Positions 56,683 to 64,000 of a DNA stretch of 64,000 nucleotides are shown here, piece after piece. The notes under the pieces were generated by a model. The model saw only the letters and a program-made list of their open reading frames with translations. It searched no databases and was not told where the DNA came from. The stretch is from contig CAKMRJ010005634.1 of NCBI GenBank assembly GCA_928212115.1, positions 170,732,671-170,796,670 of the forward strand, read 5' to 3'. Positions within the stretch are counted from its first letter, which is position 1. Each line of letters begins with the position of its first letter. Both the position numbers and the translations under genes were made by a program. Source of the stretch: Lactuca virosa. Lineage: Eukaryota > Streptophyta > Magnoliopsida > Asterales > Asteraceae.

Positions 56683-59256
56683 CTGTGACAACCGTCAAAT
56701 TTCGGTCAAGGCAAAGTCAAACTAAGTCAACAAGTCAAACCGGTCAACTCCCTTAACCCTTGTATGTTAGGGTTTACGTTATGTAATAACGTACAATTCG
56801 CTACTTTAATAAGAAAACATCATTGGAAAATTCGTGTGTTTGATTTTCCTTAGCCTTTACAGTGCTAAACAACATTGGAAATTAAAAACCCTACTCAAGA
56901 TGATACTTGACGCTAATAGGATCAAACCCATACACTACGATAAATTGACGTTATAGCAACATAGTATAGTACACCGTTATAACTATAATCCAATTAAATT
57001 ATGATACCATATTAAAATCAAATCAAAGTATAATGCTCTAATTAAAATTAAAAGAATCAAACTTGAATGCTATAATTAAACTTCAATCAAAGTAGATTGT
57101 TTATACTCAAATATAACCTATCTTTATAAAACTCTATTTTTATAAACTTTACATTAAAGTTTATAAAACTCTTATATTAAATGTAAAAGATGCTTGTGTT
57201 AGTGGGAAATTATGAAACCACCAAAAGCAAAAAGATTATTCTCATGGTCTCCCACTCACACCTCCCATCCACTTTCCTTTCCTTTTTCTCCAACACATTA
57301 TTCTCTTCACCACTTAAACCTTCTCTCTATTCTTTCTCTCACTCTCAATCTCGAAATTCATCCAAGAAATACTCATATTCCAGCAAGAACAATCTATTAC
57401 TCCAATCTTCATCCCTCTTGAAGCTTTTCACACAAAACAAGGTGTTGTTAAAAGTTTCAAATTCATACAAGAAACAAATTAAATCCACCAAACTATCTAA
57501 AACTCATTTTATGCATAGAATTGATTTTTCTCAGAATCCCATCAATAAAATAAGAAGTTCTGGAAATTTTCAGAAAATAACTTGTTTTTATTGAATTACT
57601 ATAATTATTGCAATAAAGTAGGGCAATAATTCACATAAAATACTTTTTGCATTCAATAAATTCTAAAAAAATTCGGGGATGACCCTATATGATTAAACAT
57701 AATTTATGAGTTCCTACATTTATATTACTGTTTACTATTATTTATGGTTTTATTTATTAATTAATAATGAAATATATAAAAAATACTTCCCATAGTCACA
57801 AATATCCGAAACTTATACACTGGGCTCTATATCATGTTATAAAACTATGGTTAATTTTATAGAATTTTTGCGAATCATTTATTATTTTTCCCGAATTTTG
57901 TTGTTGTTTAATCATTAAAGTATTAAATAAATACTAAAACAGTTCAGAAAAATATAAAAATTTTACAGTAATTAATATTGTATTGAAATAATGATTTCCT
58001 AATAATTACATAATTTTTCAATACTGTTACTATTTAAAACCATTTTCCTAAGTATTTAAGCATGTAAAAATGCATTTTAATGATTATTTCATATAAATAA
58101 TTGTTAAAATCTGTAAATAATTATAATTGGTCAAGTTATTATTTTAATAAGAAATTATTAAAATGTGGCCTAAATTGAAAATATAAATTAATTATGCAAA
58201 GTAATTAATTCAATTTAAAATTCATTTAACAATGAATACCTTTAATATTCTAATCAAAATGAATTATTGTTAATTCATCTAATATAAGAATATGTGTCTA
58301 ATTATTTGTATTAGTACTCTATTCTGTCTAGCAGTTCTAAACCAAACTATTAATTATATTAGGTTCTACGCCATTTTGACCCGAACCGTCTATCGTACGA
58401 CACACGTATGTCGTTTTGGGACTAAGGTGAGTAATCTACCCCATATTTTATAATTTTCAATACTTTTGGGGTGTATCATGTGGTTCTATATGTTCCAACC
58501 TTCATTTTATTGTTTTATCACAATTGAGACATTGTTGAGACATTTATACGTGAGTCATTAATTGTATAACTATTGTTTGTTTACGCTACATGTACTTGTA
58601 GTGCATTACCATTTTTAGTCTAATCTCCATGACTATGCCCGTATTCTGAGGTAGTTATGGACAATAATAGCGCTATTGGGTTGACCACCCCGCCTTGGGA
58701 CGCTAAGGTGATTGATCGCACGTGGTTGAGTGTGTTTGATGATTAGATGCTCCATCATATATATATTATATATATATATCATATATATATATATATATAT
58801 AATATATATACATCTATGTATATATATAGGGTGTGAGGACTTATTGTTGTTGTTATCATTTGTTAATCAATTTTTGATTTATAAACCGTTATCTCAAATA
58901 CAATTTTTTTGCCGACTTCAAAAGAAAACAAATTTCAAATTATAAATGTTTCCACTTCACAATTTTCTCTACTAAATTAGATTACTCACCAACTCTCGTA
59001 GTTGACCTGTTTTACCCATGATGCAGATTTGAAGAATGAAGTTGATGAAAAATAGGTTGTGCCTTAGAAATCCACAAGACTATTTAAATTTGATGTAATA
59101 AATGTTGTTCGTATTTGGATTTGTATTTGTATGTTGTGGATCTTGTTTGCATACTTAGTACTTAATTGAATCTAATCATATTATAACATAGTTGTCATGA
59201 GACTTTGAACAATATATCACGCCTTGATCGATTCCGACAAGGATCGGGGTGTGACA
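56683..59256 (+). mobile_element. Solo LTR J, Gypsy type
   Basis: TGTGACAACCG to CGGGGTGTGACA (2574 bp), flanked by a perfect TGACC duplication (56678-56682 and 59257-59261). It contains a donor-like TAAGGTGAGTAA (G at 58427) and acceptor-like ATGATGCAG (G at 59026), 600 bp apart. It also holds a (TA)n tract (58755-58830) within that interval. A frame at 57190-57594 is Ser/Lys-rich and has no domain, so I do not call it a gene. There is no primer site or pol. Confidence 0.92.
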
Positions 59257-59261
59257 TGACC

Positions 59262-60291
59262 CAATGTGACGAATGGGTCACAGGTCGACATGTTCATTCA
59301 TCGAGTCACGTAACCTGGTTTTCTAGAACATGGATGACTATTTTATAGCTACATTGCATAATGGTGTATTGCACTGGACCTTCACATATTATTGCAAAAT
59401 TTTCAAATATAAGTTATTCTAGTCTTCTTCGACCAAAAAAAATGTGGAAGTATTAGTTAAAAAAGTAAAAGGCTTGTCCGTTTCTAATGTTAAGATGTTT
59501 TGAAATATACATGGGAATATTATATGTTGATTCCACCTTACACTTTAAATTCAAATATCTAACACTTTGAATCCATCTAATCTCCAATGTTTACTGAAAA
59601 ATATAAATTTAATAAAGTGCTTACTTAACATGAAAAGATTGATGTTTCACAAAATAATGAAACAAAATAAAAACAATTGTATTTTAAGTCAAAATCGTTT
59701 GATGTTCATAACATTTTTTTCTAAAATATAAGTTATGTATCTATCTAATCCTGTTGAAGATGATATAAGATAAATATAAATATGTAATGTCGTGATATTG
59801 TTTTTTTTATTAGGTTTAAACTTGGTTTTTGTAATGGTCCGAGTCAACGGTTCAATCGGTTTTATGGTAAAACCATCCAGTTCAATTCTATAAATAGACA
59901 AAATTATGTTTTTATTCGATCAGACGGTCTATCATCCAAGTTTTAAAACATTGGATACACCGATAGTGATGCTTAAAGTGATTTTTTTTTCTTATTTTTT
60001 AAAACTTTTATTTGAAAGAATTCTTGTTCCTATCAAGACTTTTTCACACAAATGCTTGCTGCAAAAGTATACTTTCTTATTTTTGTGACGTAGGTTTACA
60101 AAAAGATCATGAACATAAAAAGTGATTAATATGTAGACCCGTGTAAGATCTTATGGAATCAATTGATCCACTTGAACTTTTTTTTCTTAATTAATTTATT
60201 ATTTATTTATTTTTTACTTTTTATAATTGTAGTTCTATAATTTGTAGTTTTCTTCACGAAGTAGTTATTGTTGTTTTTTTAGTACAATTTT
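59262..60291. other. Unassigned AT-rich region before the gap
   Basis: No convincing coding frame, repeat or element end. It is probably the continuation of the sequence into which solo LTR J inserted. Confidence 0.4.
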
Positions 60292-60999
60292 NNNNNNNNN
60301 NNNNNNNNNNNNNNNNNNNNNNNNNNNNNNNNNNNNNNNNNNNNNNNNNNNNNNNNNNNNNNNNNNNNNNNNNNNNNNNNNNNNNNNNNNNNNNNNNNNN
60401 NNNNNNNNNNNNNNNNNNNNNNNNNNNNNNNNNNNNNNNNNNNNNNNNNNNNNNNNNNNNNNNNNNNNNNNNNNNNNNNNNNNNNNNNNNNNNNNNNNNN
60501 NNNNNNNNNNNNNNNNNNNNNNNNNNNNNNNNNNNNNNNNNNNNNNNNNNNNNNNNNNNNNNNNNNNNNNNNNNNNNNNNNNNNNNNNNNNNNNNNNNNN
60601 NNNNNNNNNNNNNNNNNNNNNNNNNNNNNNNNNNNNNNNNNNNNNNNNNNNNNNNNNNNNNNNNNNNNNNNNNNNNNNNNNNNNNNNNNNNNNNNNNNNN
60701 NNNNNNNNNNNNNNNNNNNNNNNNNNNNNNNNNNNNNNNNNNNNNNNNNNNNNNNNNNNNNNNNNNNNNNNNNNNNNNNNNNNNNNNNNNNNNNNNNNNN
60801 NNNNNNNNNNNNNNNNNNNNNNNNNNNNNNNNNNNNNNNNNNNNNNNNNNNNNNNNNNNNNNNNNNNNNNNNNNNNNNNNNNNNNNNNNNNNNNNNNNNN
60901 NNNNNNNNNNNNNNNNNNNNNNNNNNNNNNNNNNNNNNNNNNNNNNNNNNNNNNNNNNNNNNNNNNNNNNNNNNNNNNNNNNNNNNNNNNNNNNNNNNN
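60292..60999. other. Assembly gap (708 N)
   Basis: A run of 708 ambiguous bases. The size suggests a scaffold estimate and is not a standard placeholder length. Confidence 0.97.
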
Positions 61000-62399
61000 T
61001 CATTATGTAATTTGTTCCAATATCAACATTATATAACGACAAATGTACTCAATTAAACAACATATGAATGAACAAAAACATCAAAAGACAATAAAATAAA
61101 ATAAAATAACAATTTATTAACATACAACTAAACGAAATTAAGTTAAAAATAGAAAAGTGAAAGATGTTTAATTACATTCCAATTTGATTCCTAAATAAGT
61201 TCACTTTTCACAAAGAAAAAAAGTCAACGTTAGTTGTTAAAAAAATCAATATCTAGTCATTATTTTTAATTGTTGGTCCATTGGCACGAGGTTGAGATAA
61301 TCATTAAAAAAATACTCAAATTACAAAAAATAAAAATCATTAGCTAACACTATCAACCATTTCCAAACAAAAGTTATAAGCTCCTAGGTCATAAATATAA
61401 AATAGCAATCAACAACTGACAACACTTCAACTCATACACAGTCAAAAAAAAATTTGAAAGTCCAAAACTTGAATAGAAATAAAATAAAGGAAGTAGGAAA
61501 CTATAACTTACATCAACTATAAAGTACATTGTTATATCTTGCAATTAGCTAAAAAACAAACAAATTGGTTAATTTAAATGTAAAATGTTGTAATAAGCAA
61601 TTCAATGAGGGTGTGTTGCTATTTCTTGCAATAATAACCTTATTACTTCTCGATAAAGATTTTTTTTATTACATTTGTTGTGAATAAAAGACATGGAGAG
61701 TTTTTGTGGTTGTGATGTAAAGTTGAGAGATCCAAAGGCCGAAAATGAGGGAGCGGTTTTTAACGCCCTGCCGTTAGTAATAATAATAATTATATATTTA
61801 AATGTATTTTTATATCATTTTATATTTGTTATTTAATTTATTAATTTGTTTTTACTAAATTATATTACTTTACCACTTAACTTATTAGAGAAAGAACTAA
61901 ATTTTTTCTTCATAAAAAAACTAAGGTTGCGTTTAGTTGAGGAAAAATGAGCCGTTTTCCGAAATTTTTTTTCAAGAAAAATGAAAACTTTGAAAATTTG
62001 TTTAGTTCGTCTATTTTTTTAAATTTTTCACAAAAAATGAAAATGTTCCGTTTTCTAAAATTACAAAGAAGTTAAAATTTTGTGGAAAACTCATAATAAT
62101 TGTTTTCCACAATTTTCTAATTCCAATATTTTTTTAAAATATAAATACACACCCACTCCCACCCTACCCACCTCTACCTACGCCACATTAACACTCCCAA
62201 CCCACCACACCCCTACATACCTACCCACACCCACCCACTCCCAAACCCAGCCCAACACCACTACCACAATCACCCCACCTACCATCACCATCATCACAAC
62301 CACTACCCCATCACTAGCATCACCAACATCGCCGCCGCCATCACAACCACTGCCACAATTGTCGCCGCCACCCCTGCTGTCGCTGCCACCACGTTTTCA
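61000..62399. other. Unassigned AT-rich region with CA/CCA-rich tract
   Basis: AT-rich to about 62130. At about 61924 GGTTGCGTTTAGTTGAGGAA resembles ends of plant DNA transposons, but no partner end is seen. From 62140 to 62395 there is a low-complexity tract of CCCAC/CCACC/CATCAC words whose translated frame is Pro/Thr/Ser-rich. I treat that as simple sequence. Confidence 0.5.
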
Positions 62400-62860
62400 A
62401 TGATCTTTGGTGTCGCGGGGTCTCACAACGACATTAACATTTTGGCCAGTCTCCACTTTTCAACGATCTTTTGACTGGCAAAGCATCTGACAAGACATTC
62501 ACGGTGAACGCACACTCGTAGAAATATGGTTACTACCTTTGTGATGTGATATACCCAAATTATTTTACACTTATGAAGGCATATTCGGTTCCTTGAAGTG
62601 AAAAGACAAAGTTGTTTACAAAGAGGCAGGAATCAATAAGGAAGGATATCGAGAGGGCATTTGGAGTCTTCAAACAGACATGACATGTAGTGAAATACGC
62701 TACACGACTTTGGGATAAGAAAAAAAAATTTAAAAATGGTCCTACCATGTATTATAATGCATAAGATTATCATTGAAGATCAAGGTCGAGCGATTTGCAC
62801 GTATGATCCGGACGACGTTGTCATCCCGCTTAAAGAGTTCGTACCCGAAACGAGTGATTT
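62400..62860 (+). pseudogene. PIF/Harbinger-type transposase remnant
   Basis: Across two or three frames one reads IFGVAGSHNDINILASLHFF, NDLLTGKASDKTFTVNAHS, YGYYLCDVIYPNYFTLMKAY, TKRQESIRKDIERAFGVFKQ and ATRLWDKKK. A HKIIIEDQGR-like end follows. These fit, in order, the DDE domain of plant Harbinger-type transposases (Pfam plant transposon protein family): the GSxNDIN, YYLxDxIYPxW and QExxRKDxERAFGVxQ signatures. Stops and small frameshifts interrupt it throughout. The N-terminal half of the protein is not visible upstream, where low-complexity DNA lies. The fragment is about 150 codons long. Confidence 0.82.
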
Positions 62861-63256
62861 TTTTTTATCACAAGTTGTTGAAATTCATAACAGCAAAACG
62901 TGTTTCAATCTTTAAAAAGATGCCGCGGAGCATTTGTACAAACTCAACATGAACGAAGAGTAGTTTTTTTTTTTTTTTTTTATTTTTTATTTTTTATTTT
63001 TAATTCTAGGTTAATTAAGTAATGTAGTTTGAAGTTGTATTTTTATTTTTATAATTAATAAAAAACTAGTTAAAAAAATTCAATGTTTTTTTTTAATTTC
63101 AAAAAATGTATTTTTATTGTATTTTTTAATTAAAAATAATAATAATAAATAATGTGGAGTGGAGTGGTTAGTGATGGGTATACCATATGTTTAGTGGTAG
63201 TTAGTGGTGATGACGTGACACCCACCACTATACTAGTTAGTGATGGATATAAAAGA
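62861..63256. other. AT-rich spacer
   Basis: Poly-T and TTTTTA-rich tracts, then GTTAGTGATGG phrases repeated around 63165-63245. It could be the 3' part of the decayed Harbinger element. I cannot place its TIR. Confidence 0.4.
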
Positions 63257-63510
63257 GGGATAATGACTTAGGAGGGTAATAACGTTTCCTGTTTGTCCAT
63301 TTTAGGTCCCTAACGTATATTTTGTGCGTATTACACTATTAAGGTTCTTATAACCGTTTACAAATAGTCCTTTTAACAGGAAAAAACCTGTAAAAAAGAT
63401 TATTTCTAAACGGTTATAACAACCTTAATAGTGTAATACACACAAAAAATATGTTAGGGACCTAATATGGACAAATGGAAAACGTTATTACCCTCCTAAG
63501 TCATTATCCC
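63257..63510. mobile_element. Fold-back MITE, 254 bp
   Basis: Near-perfect inverted repeat. GGGATAATGACTTAGGAGGG at the left end is mirrored by CCCTCCTAAGTCATTATCCC at the right, and the arms continue inward to a small loop near 63380-63390. Almost the whole element is palindromic. No clean target duplication is visible (TATAAAAG against TATGAAAC is only partial). Confidence 0.88.
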
Positions 63511-63559
63511 CGTATGAAACTATAAACCCTTATAGTAACTTTTTTACTTTTTAAATAAG

Positions 63560-63880
63560 AAACTTGTAGGTCTTGGGGTTGGTAGTTTGGATGCTTTTGG
63601 ATCACATTCCGGTAAGAGCTAAATTGGTGGAAAGGGGGGTGATGATAGATTCCTTATTGTGTTCTGTGTGTCATAATTCTCAAGAAAGTATGAAGCATTT
63701 GTTGCTGTAGTTTTCGGTTTCTGATCAGGTTTGGAGTCGGGTTGGGCATTGACTTCATTTGGACCTTCCTATGTTTTCATCTATCCGTGATGTGGTGGAT
63801 TGGGTGGATTCTAGACCGACGGTTCATATGGAACGCCCGATTGTTGAGTCGGTGTTCATGGTGATGTGGTTACAAAATCC
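63560..63880 (+). pseudogene. LINE (non-LTR) reverse transcriptase C-terminal remnant, zf-RVT region
   Basis: Reading across breaks gives LDHIPVRAKLVERGVMIDSL, LCSVCHNSQESMKHLLL, then a stop, then FSVSDQVWSRVGH and LDLPMFSSIRDVVDWVDSRP. This follows the zinc-binding zf-RVT domain of plant L1-type LINE proteins: IPTRxNLxxRGxxxxSxxCxxC, then ExxxHLFxxC, then a W..V..W stretch. The last Cys of the motif is lost at the stop. The RT core should lie upstream but is replaced by the MITE region. This is a 5'-truncated, decayed LINE, the usual fate of these elements. Confidence 0.75.
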
Positions 63881-64000
63881 AATCCAATCCAATTCTAACC
63901 TTTCTACTTTTTTTTTTTTTTTAATTTCAACAACTTTATATGAAATACACATATAAAAATAAATACTAAAAATCTTAAAAATATATATTCAAAATAATAA
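63881..64000. other. AT-rich end of window with poly-T tract
   Basis: A CCAATCCAATCC run and a T15-16 tract at about 63909-63924. Nothing further is recognisable. Confidence 0.5.

Noticed and set aside
57190..57594. 134-codon frame rich in Ser, Leu and Lys
   Set aside because: It lies within solo LTR J, has no domain, and LTR leaders of this type often contain such frames.
62080..62403. 107-codon Pro/Thr-rich frame resembling a cell-wall or extensin-like protein
   Set aside because: It comes from a simple CCCAC/CATCAC tract. No signal peptide and no SPPPP repeats are present.

Overview
This 64 kb window is plant nuclear DNA made almost entirely of retrotransposons nested in one another. I find no host gene I can defend. 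The elements are Ty3/Gypsy chromoviruses with C-terminal chromodomains and initiator-tRNA-Met primer sites, Ty1/Copia elements, several solo LTRs, MITE-like elements in (TA)n microsatellites, and remnants of a PIF/Harbinger transposase and a LINE. Recurrent LTR motifs such as ACTCGACGAGT and LTR starts such as TGTGACAACCC remind me of Asteraceae, especially lettuce (Lactuca). That is recollection, not a search result.

Layout. 1-9634: minus-strand chromovirus B, with a 3' LTR cut by the window edge, a pol gene lacking reverse transcriptase, gag, primer site and a 2.8 kb 5' LTR. 9635-9777: a second copy of B's pol tail, so B looks like a tandem recombinant. 9778-16163: plus-strand chromovirus A, missing its 5' LTR and gag start, broken by stops and frameshifts, with its 3' LTR. 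16164-32970: plus-strand chromovirus C, starting within its protease. C is split by Copia element D (17177-26389, target duplication GAATC) and by solo LTR G (26914-29172, TCCTC). D itself carries solo LTR K in its leader (19116-20507, GGTGC).

33186-36733: fragments of two more Gypsy LTRs (L and I). LTR I is split by solo LTR H (33758-36013, GTCTG). 36734-43650: plus-strand Copia E, with every pol domain present but catalytic sites lost. 43651-48918: minus-strand Copia F, whose RT/RNase H end is missing. 48919-55086: (TA)n-flanked elements El1, a 516 bp MITE, a TIR element and El2. 56683-59256: solo LTR J (TGACC). 60292-60999: assembly gap. 62400-63880: Harbinger remnant, fold-back MITE and LINE remnant.

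Every recognisable coding block is a pseudogene. The notable signal is in the LTRs. At least seven Gypsy LTRs from different families share one plan: GC-rich short palindromes just upstream of a TATA box, then a GTGAGT splice-donor-like site, then a pyrimidine-CAG acceptor-like site about 170-300 bp before the LTR end. This suggests that their 5' leaders contain an intron. Copia D is also notable: its two LTRs are close, yet its pol is unreadable, as expected of a non-autonomous element moved in trans.
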